Positions 47,590 through 59,420 of a DNA stretch of 64,000 nt are shown one piece after another (position 1 is the stretch's first letter; each line of letters starts with the position of its first letter). The translations under genes and the position numbers were made by a program. Source of the stretch: Aphis gossypii (lineage: Eukaryota > Arthropoda > Insecta > Hemiptera > Aphididae). Location: positions 43,111,213-43,175,212 of the forward strand of contig NC_065531.1 of NCBI RefSeq assembly GCF_020184175.1. The letters run 5' to 3'. The notes beneath the pieces were generated by a model, which was not told where the DNA came from, did no database searches, and saw only the letters and a program-made list of their open reading frames with translations.

Positions 47590-48520
47590 GCCTCTCGTTT
47601 TTTAGAACTTTCTTTAAATGTATTAAGAACTTTTAAAATACTACCAAAATCAGTTTTGAAGAATTGTATACTTTCATATTTTGAGACCCATCAAGTATCA
47701 CAGTGCTGTGGGATTTTGAAATTTGTTTCTTAGAAAAAAGCATGATGACGAAGAGTAGATACTGATTGAAATGCAAAAGTAGCTTCTAATAAGCCTATTA
47801 TTTCGCCTACTTCTTGAACATTTTGTGTAACATTAACAAGAACTAGATTTAGCCTGTGAGCATGGCAATGTATGTATGGGCATGGATTTTTTGCTTAAGT
47901 TCTTATTTTTGTTTGAACACTTGAAAATTCTCCCGGCATAACCGAAGCACCATCATATGATTGACTAACACATTTACCAATGTCTAAACCCATGTTATTT
48001 AAAAATAATATCAATCTGTTACACAACGCTTGAGCATTTAATTCATTTAATTCAATGAATCCTAAAAAGCTTTTTTTTATTTTTGAATCGTGTACATATC
48101 TTATACAAACGCTCATTTGTTCAATTTTCGATTCATCTCTAGCCTCATCAACAATTAAACTAAAAATGTTGCTCCCAAGATAAAATTCTTTTACTATTTT
48201 ATGTAATGTAAGATTCGATGTAGCTTTCATTAAATCATTTTGTATATCAGGTAACGTATATTTACTATTTTTTGATAATGATTTAAAATTAGTTTTAAAA
48301 TTTTCATTTTCTAATGAATGTAATTTAATCATTTTTAAAAAATTACCTTCGTTTACGTCATGACAAGGCCAATTTGGATTATCTGTATCTTCAGTAGAAT
48401 TTATTTTTTTATGTTCTCGTAATTCCAATGTCTTGTCGAGAACAATACAAAATGCATCGTATTCAAGGTGCGTCCGCTGGATAAAATCCCACCAGGGGCA
48501 AAATAAACATTACTTAAAAT
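47590..48520 (-). pseudogene. hAT transposase (DUF4371 type), remnant 5
   Basis: The best part is an open stretch at 48428-47895 containing FSLIVDEARDESKIEQMSV, the first acidic site, and SQSYDGASVMPGEFSSVQ, the second. It continues past a stop with YIHCHAHRLNLVLVNV near 47840. Upstream sequence to about 48520 still reads like the same protein. Neither the finger nor the dimerisation motif is seen nearby. Differences from remnants 4 and 6 show it is a separate copy. Confidence 0.75.
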
Positions 48521-49049
48521 ATAATATACTCACTAATTAAATAATAGAAGAATCAAATTAATAGTGGTATTTAATAATAAAATAATAATATTTAGATGTT
48601 TAGTAATTTGACGTAAACAATATTCTTATATTCATTAAAATTTGTAGGTACATTTAAACATTATTAATCATTAAATAAAAATTGAACTCTTCTTGGTTGC
48701 ATACAAAATAACTGAATAACATCATCTATAACCTTTTCTTTTTCTTTTTTAACAATGTCTTTATGAATATACTATAGTAGAGCTATGGATTAATCTATCT
48801 TTTGAGATTGAATTATGGATCCAGGTTTTTAACCTTTTTAATGAATTCTAAAATAATAGTATAATAGTTTAAAGATGTATGTTATAAATTATAAAATAAA
48901 ATAAATAAGTTTTTTTATCCTGGAAAATAAAACAATTTAATTTAGATTTGAAATAACTATCATTATTTATAGAAAATCTCTAAAGGTAAAACCATGAAAT
49001 TAAATTGTTTACTTTTATAGATGCTTTTATGAATACAATAATAATATAC
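48521..49049. other. Non-coding AT-rich spacer
   Basis: I see no gene or element ends here. Confidence 0.5.
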
Positions 49050-51430
49050 CTGAAAGACTTTTCAACACTGCAAGTCGTTGCTGGAAGTGAAATTGCTATC
49101 ATAGCACACATTCGTATAGAAGGAAGTTATTCAGTTTCTTTAAAAACATCAGTGAAATCCATCGTATCTGACACTTCTTTTGAATTCCACATATTATACT
49201 ATACTAAACCTTCCTCTACAATATTGTCCACAAATTCTCCATAAAATTGTTTAATTCGATTGAGATGCTCAGTTATTCCCTATCTTGAGAACTTTTTTAA
49301 ACTTATTGGATGTAGAGAAAATATGCAAAAAGCATCATCATTTTTTTTTTTGAAACCGAAATGTTAAAGATGATATTAATGAGTCCAAATATGGAAGAAA
49401 AACTGACATTCTGTAGTAGTCAATTGGATTATTTGTAGGATAATTAGATCTCAAGGTCTGTTTTGAAGTAATTCTGGGTACCACAAATTCAATATCAACA
49501 TCATCAGCATACTGTTTAATATCTTTCATCAAAATGTTAAAAAACCTGTTCACTATTACTTCTATCCGCTGAAATAATATCAGTCAATTTTGTACATGCT
49601 TGTGTACTGAAAATAAATCAATATCTACACCTTGTAGTTTATTAGTGACTGGTTCAATAATAGCTTAATATTTTGCAATTACCCTTAAACAAACTAAAAC
49701 TGTAGAGAAGTTATTGAATTAAAAATATATACTGATTTAACTGATGTATCCTTATAACCAATTATTTTAAGATAATTAAGAGCTTCAACAATATCAATAT
49801 ACTTTTCATAGAACTTCCTCAAAGCCTTGTGGGATTCTGACCATCTTGTTAAATACAATTTTGTCAAACTTGGAGCAACTGAACTTCTAAGAGAACTTTC
49901 TTTAAAAAAATTAATTGTTTCTTTAAGAATTGCGATTGTATTCCTAATTTCTGGAATAGAATTTAATTCATTTAGAATTAAATTTAATTTGTGACTTGAA
50001 CAATGTATATATATATACATTGCTTTATTACACTTATCTTGAATTCGTTTTTGTACCCCACTAATATGACCAGACATAGTACTGGCACCATCATATCATT
50101 GACCAATTCATTTATTTAAATCCATCCCCAATCAAGCAATGACTTAATTATTCATTTGAAATATTTTTTGTATCTAATTTATTAAGTGCTATAAATCCAA
50201 GAAAATCTTCTCTCATAGTTGGGGATTGATTTTCTATAAATGTATACCTTATACATATTGATATTTGTTCTGTTCCACATATATCCATTGTTTCATCAGC
50301 AAGGATAGAATAACATTCAGCTTTTTTTATTTGTTCCAAAATTATATTTGAAGTAATAGACCCAAAAATATTAATAAATTCATTTTGAATACGATGTGAT
50401 AAATAACTTGCATTCTTTGGAGCATTTTTAAAATGATCCTCTAAAATATTATCACCAAACTCTACTCTAAACTTCAAAAAATCATTAAACAATGCAGAAT
50501 CGTCAGAATAACCTCTTAATGGTAAGCCATGTGTCCCAAGAAAAAATATTGATGAAACTATTGACTTTGGCTTTAATGTATTAGTCTCTGTCATTAATTT
50601 AACTGAATTATCAATAATTTGATGAACATTTGTTGTTTTGTTTAACATAACAGAAATAAAATCTTTGGATTTTAATGTTGTAAACTTATGCCATTTACTA
50701 TTTAAATGAACTTTTGAAACTCATAAAATTTTTTATAGTTCCAAAAAACGTTTTTTTATAAATACACCTTTAAAACTACCTCTTTTAATTGGAGATTCAA
50801 ATAGTACACAATATTTACATAATGCACCTTTCAAAACAGACGAATAACACAGCCAATCATAATGCTTAAGCTATTCATGTAAAAAGGGCCTTTTTCCATG
50901 TGTAATATCATCTTTAAAGTTATATTTTAGATTTGGAATCTATGGGGTGTTGTAACGTGTCCGCTTCAGCACTCGAAATAGAATTAGATGTATAATAAAG
51001 ATACACAATTGTTTGTATTATTCAAAGTATTTATTTATTAAAACATAACAACGTCTGTACTGGATTTAGAAGTACATACTCTCGTCGTCTCTCGTATTCG
51101 ACTCCCCGAGTTTGTCTATCACCTTACTATTTATGCTATGCGGAGTCACCTTATTATGATGACGTCCGTACGATCTCAAGGTGTACTCTATTTCTAGTCA
51201 TCACCTTTGACCTGCGCACACGCTTTCCTATAATATGGACTTTTAGCAAAGTCAACGAATGTCAGTACATACATACTTATACATATTATTTATATACTAA
51301 TAATAAGGATTATTACAGGGGTCATAAGTAGTTGGTATTTAAGTAAGTTATCTTGAATATTTGTATTTAAAAAAAGACCAATATCATAATCTGGTTTAAT
51401 TTCATTAACAGAAGTATCATAAACATTTAT
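49050..51430 (-). pseudogene. hAT transposase (TTF/DUF4371 type), remnant 6, split by a solo LTR
   Basis: Read on the minus strand, the N-terminal piece (51430-51322) has DIGLFLNTNIQDNL. A solo LTR (50948-51317) then interrupts it. The TTF finger follows (GALCKYCVLFE near 50820), then a long open piece (50648-50148) with ILADETMDICGTEQISICIRY carrying the first acidic site. The next piece has a stop and MSGHISGVQ near 50075, HCSSHKLNLILNEL near 49990 and LYLTRWSESHKAL near 49855. A C-terminal region follows at 49553-49338, and near 49110 there is LPATTCSVE, the dimerisation motif. Nearly the whole protein can be followed, with several stops and frame breaks. Confidence 0.8.
50948..51317 (-). 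mobile_element. Solo LTR, family B, 370 bp, inserted in a hAT gene
   Basis: On the plus strand it runs TGTTGTAACG to TTATTACA and is flanked by GGGG on both sides (50944-50947 and 51318-51321; the duplication may be GGGGT). Read on the minus strand it starts TGTAATAATCC, has GCATAAATAG as a TATA-like box and AATAAATAAA as a polyadenylation signal, and ends TTACAACA. It splits the N-terminal part of hAT remnant 6. Confidence 0.75.
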
Positions 51431-51848
51431 CTAAAAGGACAGTATAACTTTATAAAAATGTTATCTGTTGAATGTATTTAACCCTTTCAGACCCAAATTA
51501 ACTTCTACCACAAAAATTTTTTTTTTTTTGCATATTCCTTTTACTATGGACTCTAATAAAAAAAATTTTAATTTTTGACGGACTTAGGAGTATGTCCTCT
51601 ATAAGTGACATTGGTTCACTATGGTAACAAAACATATTAAAATCTGAACAATTATTAATAAGTATAATGCGCAATATAATATAATAAAAGAAATATATTT
51701 ATACTTATAAAAACAACTTTAATTAAAAACAAAATAAAAACAAATCTTTGTGTGTATTACCTGTGATAAAAAAAAAAAAAAAATAATAATATTTTATATA
51801 TTACCCATATTATATAAAAAAATATTAAAAAAAACTTTCGTTAACATT
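51431..51848. other. Non-coding, includes probable left end of the piggyBac element
   Basis: TTAACCCTTTCAGACCC at 51478-51494 has the TTAA target and CCC start expected for a piggyBac end. The rest is AT-rich and non-coding. Confidence 0.45.
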
Positions 51849-53708
51849 TTACTGATGAAAATTATAAAAACAATTACTTGTACCATCAAGACATAAGTGG
51901 ATATTACATTTTATGCAAAATATGTGCGTTTTTCTTTTACATCCAGGATTTTTGCATCTCGAAGTGTGGCCTTTTGTATCAAACTCAGGAAAATGATCAA
52001 ATTTATCTTTTCGCACATCATCTGTTGGCTGACTAGAATCGACTTTTCGTACTTTGGGTATCGTTGAAACTTCATTATTATCTCCTGTGTCTGCACGAGG
52101 TCTTCCCCTGCGTTTTATTGGTACATTTTGGCCTACTTTTATGAGATTTTCCGCAAGTGCCATTCGGAAATGTAGCAGATCTTTTCTTTTATTTTTATTT
52201 ATGTTATAATGGTCAGCGTCTTTTTTATATTGTATCCAACAGTTAACAACTATTAGATCGAAAGCATGTACAATCATTCGTAGTGTCCATTTTTTTGAAC
52301 GTATAAATGTTCTATAATAACTGATGAGTTGGTCTACCTTATCGACACCACCCATTGATGTATTGTATGCTGTTATTATTTCCGGCCTTTCAATATTGAC
52401 GTACATTTTTAATTTTTTATCCCAACGTCTTACAGTGTCCATTTGTCCGGATCCTATATAATTGGAAACTAAGGTAACAGACCTTGTATCATACCATTTC
52501 ACCATACATAAATTGAAATTCTCCATCTTAGTTGAAATTTCAAAGGCTGTACCTCTCCCCATTTTGGCTAATTGTTTATCGGTTAATAAGGGTGGATCTG
52601 CGAATCTATTAGTACGAATAGTACCAACAGAGTATATTTGGTTGGCTTGCAACTGTTCAAATAAATTAAACGTTGAAAAAAAATTATCAAAAAAAAGAAA
52701 ATGCCTATTTTTTTTAAGGTGTTTTGTTAAATGTAATACTACACTAGCGCCTAGACCAAATTTTTTTTGTGTACTTGTATCTAGTTCAGTGGTAGCCCCT
52801 TGATAAAGCAGTATATTGTAAACCATACCACTTTCACCACATAGTAAAAATGCTTTTATACCCCATGGGCAGGGTTTACCTTTTACATATTGCTTCATTT
52901 GCAAATGTCCTTTATAGGGAACCATTTGTTCATCGACACTTAACCTTCGTTCTACCGGCAAACTATTACATTTTTTATTAATTGCGTCGTATAAAGGACG
53001 AACTTTTATAAATTTATGTGTATTATTTTTTGGAATTTCAGTATTATCGATTAAATTAAAATTTCTACGTAATGTGAAAAATCGATCTCTGGACATATTT
53101 TCAATAATAATATTCACTGCAGTAGCATTCTCCCAATATAAACGAACACGCGGATACTTTAGACAGCCCATTATCAAATGAATCCCAATGAACTTTTTTA
53201 TTTCATTACAATTGGTGGGTTTATATCTAGTTTGCGAATTTTGTATGGCATATAAATTTGTATAATACACAATTTTTTCAAATATATCATCATTTAAATA
53301 TTCATAAAAATAATCAGTTATAGAAGGCATTTCTGGTGGATAATTTCTTTCTTCTAAATCCTTTATAACTCTTTCCCATTTTATATTTTTTTTTTCAGTT
53401 ACATTAAAATTAATATTAGTCTGGTTAGAAATTATCTCACTTTCTGTTTCATCCAGCTCGTCTTGGTCATCCCATTGTTCAAAATCTCTCTTACCTTTGA
53501 TTGCTGAGTAGTCGAGTCACAAAAATTAGACGGGCTCATGTCCTACAATTCGTTTAAAAAAAATTGATTAATTAATAACAGTTAACTAGTACCTAATAAA
53601 GTAATAAATATTTACTGTGGTTTGAGATTGTGTTAAAATTTCTTCAGCATCATCAGTTTTTTTTTTCTTTGAAAAATATGAATATAAATTTGTATTTCTT
53701 TTACTCAT
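51849..53708 (-). pseudogene. piggyBac-type transposase, nearly intact
   Basis: The main open frame from 53330 to 51849 gives 493 residues with the whole DDD transposase domain. It includes LSVDEQMVPYKGH, FLFFDNFFSTFNL and NTSMGGVDKVDQL, which carry the three catalytic Asp residues. It ends in a Cys-rich finger (CKNPGCKRKTHIFC, then CLDGTSNC). Upstream, the same protein can be followed to about 53500 (KRDFEQWDDQDELDE). A first exon, 53708-53616, starts MSKRNTNLYSYFSK and joins through a GT-AG intron. Only one small frame change near 53505 separates the two. A TTAACCC end lies 3' at 51478; the matching right end was not found. The catalytic core is undamaged. A domesticated gene is possible but less likely. 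Confidence 0.85.
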
Positions 53709-53859
53709 GACTATACTGTAGAAGTCTTATATTTTATACTTTTTAGATAATACTAACAATAAGTATAATAATAATGATTAATTATTATTTATTAATAATC
53801 ATAAAAATAAACGAGATCACAATATTCACTATTCACAGTTACGGTCTACTGTATACAAC

Positions 53860-54475
53860 AATTACACGACTAACAAACTGTTTAAATCCTTCACCCTCAA
53901 TTGAACACTTAGGTTTCATATCCATAGAACAATATTTGACACATTTTTTAATAGTTTCATCCTTAAGTTTTTTTTGGTATATCTTTTTTTTCTTATTCAT
54001 GATTTCAAAATATGCATCAATTTTCTCTTTTGATGCTTTTCCTAAATTACATCTATGTCTGAAAAGTGTAGCAGTAGATGAGTTTTGTCCGTATAGATCC
54101 TTACAATTAATACAAGCAATAAATCCTGTAGAAATCTATTCTGGGGAATCAGGATCATCTATATTTTCTACGACATTCAGAACCTTCCTAAACTTTTTCC
54201 AAACTTCACTTTTTCCTTCTTGGGGTACTAACGTATATTCTCCAGTATCACTCATTAATTTTCGTTTGATCGAACTTTTAGATACTATTTTTGTTGTGGA
54301 AAACTGGATTAATTTGGGCTGGAGAATTTGAAGCCGAAGTAAATACAATATTGGAGGATTCATTATTCAAGGTGGACGTTATACTAAGTTGACTGGACGT
54401 TTCAAGGGAACTTATGGAACTCATAAAACTCGAATCCAAAAGATCACGAATATTTTGTGAATCATTCATTATTCT
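53860..54475 (-). pseudogene. BED-finger hAT transposase, N-terminal part
   Basis: The minus strand first encodes an Asn/Ser-rich N-terminus (MNDSQNIRDLLDSS from 54469). After a frame change near 54300 comes a BED-type zinc finger (SEVWKKFRKV, then CINCKDLYG and LFRHRC). The hAT start motif GEGFKQFV is near 53880. Sequence similarity ends at about 53860 next to the piggyBac gene. A stop at 54136 lies inside the finger. It belongs to the ZBED branch, unlike the TTF-type hATs elsewhere in the window. Confidence 0.72.
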
Positions 54476-55118
54476 AAAATAGTAAAATTAAAAATATTAA
54501 ATACTTATTTCTTTAAAAATTGTCCTTATAATAAATAGGTTCAAAGAGTTTTTAGACTTAAGTTATATTAAATTTTGTTTGACTATTATATTCGAATTAA
54601 ATATGCTTTTTTTGCACGTTTAGAAAAAAAATACTCAATAAAGTTAATAGTCCAAGGCTGGGCAAGTTAACTCTTTTTTTTACCTCGTTAAGTTAAGTTA
54701 ATTTGAAAAAATCTAAGTTAAGTTTTAAGTTAAAACTTACTTTTCTTTTTTATTTAACTTGTTAAAATTACAAGTCAATTGGAAAAAATAAGTAACTTAA
54801 CTTAGTTAAAAATAAGTTACTTTTTTCATATAAAACTTATAATTACACCATTTACACATCATGTTAAAGATTTACAAGTAATATGCTATTTCTCATAAGT
54901 CGTTTGGTATATTTTGACGTTTTGTAAGTTCCATTAACTATATTAGTATTGTTTAAATATACAGTAACTATAATATTATAGTATATTTAATCACTAATAG
55001 GTGTCTAATTGTATTTAAAGACGTTATTTTAAAATCCAGACATAGGTATTGCAGAATACTTCGACAGTCTATAATATTTAGAATACTCAATACCTACATA
55101 ATCTTATGTAGACATATA
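54476..55118. other. Non-coding, with TTAACTTAA-rich repeat
   Basis: The stretch at about 54650-54840 consists mostly of AAGTTAA and TTAACTT words in both orientations, beginning with CTGGGCAAGTTAACTC. It is a simple repeat that is often found inside aphid DNA elements (from memory). No gene is seen. Confidence 0.55.
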
Positions 55119-55375
55119 GGGGAAACCTGGCTAAGATGGGACACATAACTTGAATTGCATTTAATTAGTTGTATATTTATTTTATTAATAAAATAAAGAT
55201 ATTCATTTGATGTAAAATTATATGTAGTTTCTAAATTTTCAATCAGTTTTGTTATATAATTATTCATTATGCATATATTTGACCTTAACTTAAAGTTGGG
55301 TTTTGTCCCATCATGGACCATAGTGAAGGTAAGATGGGACATGGGCAGGGTAAGATGAGACATAGGTCTAAATTT
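55119..55375. repeat. Terminal region of a Tigger-like element with TAAGATGGGACA repeats
   Basis: After a TA at 55117-55118 the sequence GGGGAAACCTGGCTAAGATGGG begins. The word TAAGATGGGACA (with variants) recurs near 55132, 55330 and 55351, and inverted near 55305. The arrangement fits the subterminal repeats of a pogo/Tigger element and lies 480 bp from a Tigger-like transposase end. The opposite terminus was not found. Confidence 0.55.
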
Positions 55376-55427
55376 ATAACAATTGACATTTATTTCATAT
55401 CATATTGGTAATAACACATTGTTATTG

Positions 55428-55458
<31 letters not shown>

Positions 55459-55640
55459 AACCCAAATATACATCAAACATGTTAATTTGATGTACATCAA
55501 CATTTATCAGAAAAAGAAGAGTTCTATGTATAAAGTATCAAATGTAGCTATTGTCATATTTGTTTATATTCATAAAAAACCAAACAAGATAAACAAATCT
55601 GAATTTTATTATAACAAAACAAAACAAACCATAATAATTT

Positions 55641-55835
55641 AACTTTTTAAAATATAATAAATTACAAACATAATTATTCAAATTTTTAAAATATATAAAA
55701 TAACAAACAAAAATATTCAACTTTTTAAAATATATAAAATAACAAACATAAATATTTAACTTTTTAAAATATATAAAATTATTAACATAAATATTTAACT
55801 TTTTAAATGTATAAAATTACAAACATAATCATTTA
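55641..55835. repeat. 39-bp minisatellite, five copies
   Basis: Units start near 55641, 55681, 55720, 55759 and 55798, each with a CTTTTTAAAATATA-type core. It lies 20 bp beyond the stop of the Tigger-like gene. Confidence 0.8.
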
Positions 55836-55855
55836 ATAATACTTAAAATTAGGTA

Positions 55856-56540
55856 TCAGGTATCTTGTTTACAAATATCACAAATATGGTATAATACTTT
55901 GTCACTGTCATCTTCCCCTGCACATGAGCAATGTGCCCATTTGTCACATACCCTACACTGTACCCAGCCTTCGTTTGAAGTTGAGTATGGTTCTCCACAA
56001 TACAGGCAGCATTCATCATCATTTTCATCAGATGACTTTTTTTTTCCAGTCTTTCTTTTCTTAGTTTTAGTTGCAGTCTTTTTTTTTTAGGAAATAAATT
56101 TTTCTTCACACATTTCTGTTTGGCTTTGTCCTTTTGATTTTGCAAATCATTTTTGTATGGAGAACTTGTTAAAATTACAGTTTTACCACGTCGAATATTT
56201 TTTTCTTTTTCTTTGCTTACTTTCAATAGGTTGCTGAGGCACAGGCATTATATCTCTAGGAGATACTTTTTCAAAACTAGTTGATGGAACCGGCTTATTT
56301 ATTTTTGGTGTTGATATAGTTTCTAGATTTACATACGACTCAAGTTTAATATCATCTAACATGTCTATTTGGATATCTTCTAACAGTTCTATTTCAATAT
56401 TTTCTATTTGCATGATTTCCAAATTTTCTATTTGCAAGTTATCCATTGCATCGTTTTGATTAATGCTTAAAGAATCATTTTCAATATTATTAAATATTTC
56501 TTCATCAATGTTTGTCGTTTCAGTAGCCATAAAATCTACA
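55856..56540 (-). pseudogene. Tigger/pogo-like transposase, C-terminal part with PHD-like zinc finger
   Basis: On the minus strand the fragment begins with DVFTDVDF, the end of the DDE domain in these proteins. A long acidic linker follows (ENLEIMQIENIEIELL), then SPRDIMPVPQQP, and after a frame change near 56190 a basic stretch. It ends with a Cys/His finger (CCLYCGEPYSTSNEGW, then CRVCDKWAHCSC and CDICKQDT) and a stop at 55856-55858. This finger is the usual tail of a group of arthropod pogo-like transposases. The DNA-binding and catalytic regions are missing, cut off near 56560. At least two frame changes are needed. Confidence 0.75.
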
Positions 56541-56599
56541 TCAGTAAAAACATCAAGATTTCAAAAGTTCATTGGAATTTGTTTGTTTCAAATATGGTT

Positions 56600-57132
56600 T
56601 TATTGATTGGAAATTTTCGACGGATCCAAAACACTTGAAACATTTTTAGTGACATCATTTGATTTAACTTTATTAGGAATCAAAAACCGTTTCATATTAT
56701 TTATTAAATGTACACTGTAACGACAACGACCATTCGGGATTGTGAATCGCACAATACTAGTAATTATAGGTAGATTATCTACCGTAGATAGTAGATACTA
56801 GGTAATTGCTTAAAATGTTAATGATTTTAATCGTGAAACTAATTTTCCAATAAAACTTTATCTCGAGAATTTTGTAAGTAACGTTTTTATCGATTTAGCT
56901 ATTTTCCAATATTATTTTTACTTATCGTCTATCGACTAGTGTGATAGTCCTAATGATATTTTAATGACGTCGCCGCGCCGTCTTGATACAGACAAATTAT
57001 TATAGTGTTATAATATTATAGTATACTGTTGTAAAAACGTGTAAAGCGTCCGAATATATTATTTTTAATATTATTGGTATTTTCTAGAGAAAATCTGGGT
57101 AGGCCCGGGCCTACCTACTGGCTACGCCCCTG
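56600..57132 (-). pseudogene. hAT 5' end: terminal repeat and first exon
   Basis: The right end, CTACTGGCTACGCCCCTG at 57115-57132, inverted reads CAGGGGCGTAGCCAG, a common hAT terminal repeat form. Next to it is the palindrome GTAGGCCCGGGCCTAC. About 440 bp inward, an ATG at 56693 on the minus strand opens MKRFLIPNKVKSNDV, typical of the first exon of TTF-type hAT transposases. The frame closes and the rest of the element is missing at the junction with the Tigger-like fragment. Confidence 0.55.
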
Positions 57133-58139
57133 TTTGACACAAAGTGGATGGATATGAATTATATGTTTTTAATCTTAACAAAAATGTGGTATATTCTGAA
57201 TGTGCTGGATACGAATTATTTCGTACTAAATAAACTAACGACGGAAAATCGTTGGAAAACTTCTGTAAATTCATGGTTTTTAATAAAATTGAAAAAAATA
57301 CTTAAAAAATACAAATCGATAAGATAATTTATAAGTAAAATAAAAAATAATACAACTTATAGTTCAACGGTTCATTAGTATTTGGTCAAATATTTTAAAT
57401 TAATGTGTTCTTATTGAATATCATAACTGAAAAATTTATAATGTAACTGGGTTACCATTTAATATTTTCTGAAAAAATGATAGGGAGATTGGTTGCACTG
57501 TAAGGAGGATATTCCCCCCTAAATTTTTATCATCTCCCTGTAAAAAATGGAACCAGAAACTCCAAATACATACTACTATGATAGATTTGTATATGTTTTA
57601 TATTTTTATTTTTTTTTATGGTTTAAAGGGTTTGTAGTGTATTTTTTGAAATTTTAAGTATGTACTTTTTTTAAAGTCTACAATATTACTTACTTACAAC
57701 CACATAAAAATAATTTAACAAATACTTTTTAAAAGCTAATTAATGTAATTACCATATTATTAATATTTAATTTCAAATAAATTTATATATATTTATAGTT
57801 CAAGTACACTTTTGATTGAAAAACTTTAAAAAAACTATCTATACTCCAAGTTCAAATAAAATATTGATTATTAATTATTTCTAATATATTACTATGTAAT
57901 GAATTTTTTATCTACTGAGAATTCAGTTTTTTATTCATTAACAAAATAATTTTATTGACTTATAACAACATACATAGATTAACTAGTTATACATTGAATT
58001 AAATATACATATGGTCATGCTAATATTATACAAAATAGTTATACAGGATTATTATTTCGCGAGTTTATATAATATTAATATATATCGGTTTTGATATTAA
58101 TTATATTCACAAACATGTAGATATAAATTTGTAACTACT
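57133..58139. other. Non-coding AT-rich DNA
   Basis: No gene is seen. A small stem lies near 57478-57540, between GATAGGGAGAT and its approximate complement ATCATCTCCCTG. Confidence 0.5.
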
Positions 58140-58600
58140 TACAATTATTCGGGATATACGTTACAACGATGTGAACCGGCGTAATCACGAGTATAAAATG
58201 AGACAAAGTAATGATAGCTTGTGTAAATGTAAAAAAGTATTATAGCTATATTATGTAGGTATATTACGGCGGCGATATTAGATCGTATAATGCGGGTGCT
58301 ATCGCAGCGGCAAAAAACACGTATATATAGATATAGTGGTATGTATGGCAACGGACACGATAACAACGGCGATTGCGGCGCGGATGATAATAACGGCGGC
58401 GATTACGGCGCGGCTAACAATTTCTGACAGCGCGGCGGAAGACACACTCTGGCACGTGGCTAGTCGGCCGACTGCTTCTAGCCGTCCAATAGCCGTCGGT
58501 TAGGAGGCCGATTGGAGACCGAGAGCTGCAGTAGCCAGGTACTAGACACGGTCAGAGCGTGTCGGGAAGGTGAATCCGGTACCGATACGGTGCGTCTTAT
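58140..58600. promoter_or_regulatory. CpG-rich stretch, candidate promoter
   Basis: Against the AT-rich background this stretch is rich in CG dinucleotides (GGCGGCGAT, GCGGCGCGG, AGCCGTCGG). It contains a short imperfect duplication of an ACGGCGATTRCGGCGCG unit at about 58363-58420. It could be the promoter or first exon of a host gene on either strand, but no coding exon can be assigned. Confidence 0.35.
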
Positions 58601-59289
58601 ATCATTTTTCGGTAGAACATGTGCTCGACAGAAGTGTCAGGGCGCACTTCGTGTTTTCTGCCATTTCTACCGATACTGTTTTAGTTATTTGATATAACAG
58701 CGACATGGGGGCAAGTAAACCGATATTAAATGATTTTTAAAATTTATTACAGCCTATTAAAATATGTTAATCACCTCTATCGGATAACTAATTTGGCTAT
58801 CGTTAAAAACTATCGCCCTTGCGCGCTCTCTGTTGTAACAATTAAGCGTGAACTGTTTGTAATGTCGTGAATCAAATACTACTAGCGGTAGTGTTGTGTT
58901 CGTTACAACTATTATTATTGTTTGTATTATTTTATGTATCGACCATTCAAAATATTTTTATACATTTTTGTATATTAAAAACTGCGAGTATATTTTTACT
59001 ATGTTTTTATACTCTATTTCACCTAAGAGTGAACAACTCGCTGACTAAAACACGTTTTTTTCGCGCATGTTTGTTGCCACGAGAGCGCTGACGACAGCTA
59101 ACAACCAATCACCGTGCTCTTAACACTTGTCGGGGGGTCCGTCGACTGCCGGCGGCTCAGTCTGTATGAGCAGAAACGGTTCATTCTTAGGTGGAATAGA
59201 GTATAGATTAGATAGAACTAAGTGATGGATGTAGGTATTTATTATATAATGATGTGCTCTTGTTTTAGTTAAAAAAAAATTAACAAAAA

Positions 59290-59420
59290 TCGTTATTAAC
59301 AATATTTTTTCATAAGCTTTTAAAGTTCAAATTATTAGGAAATATGTCAAAATCGCGAAAATTTGCAAGTAATTTTGTAGTTGAAAATTCATAAAAAAAT
59401 TTATATTTTTATATTTACAA
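59290..59420 (-). repeat. Fragment of the 1.37 kb repeat family
   Basis: The stretch around 59345-59400, with CGCGAAAATTTGCAAGTAAT, is the reverse complement of sequence near 7590-7640 inside the repeat nested in the Helitron. Confidence 0.6.

Noticed and set aside
53709..53870. Right terminal repeat of the piggyBac element
   Set aside because: No GGG..TTAA end complementary to the left CCCTTTCAGACCC was found between the gene start and the neighbouring hAT fragment.
53774..54331. Plus-strand open frame of 185 codons
   Set aside because: It is antisense to the BED-finger hAT fragment and has no domain.
58512..58697. Short open frame in the CpG-rich stretch
   Set aside because: It has 61 codons without recognisable features; CpG-rich DNA easily lacks stops.
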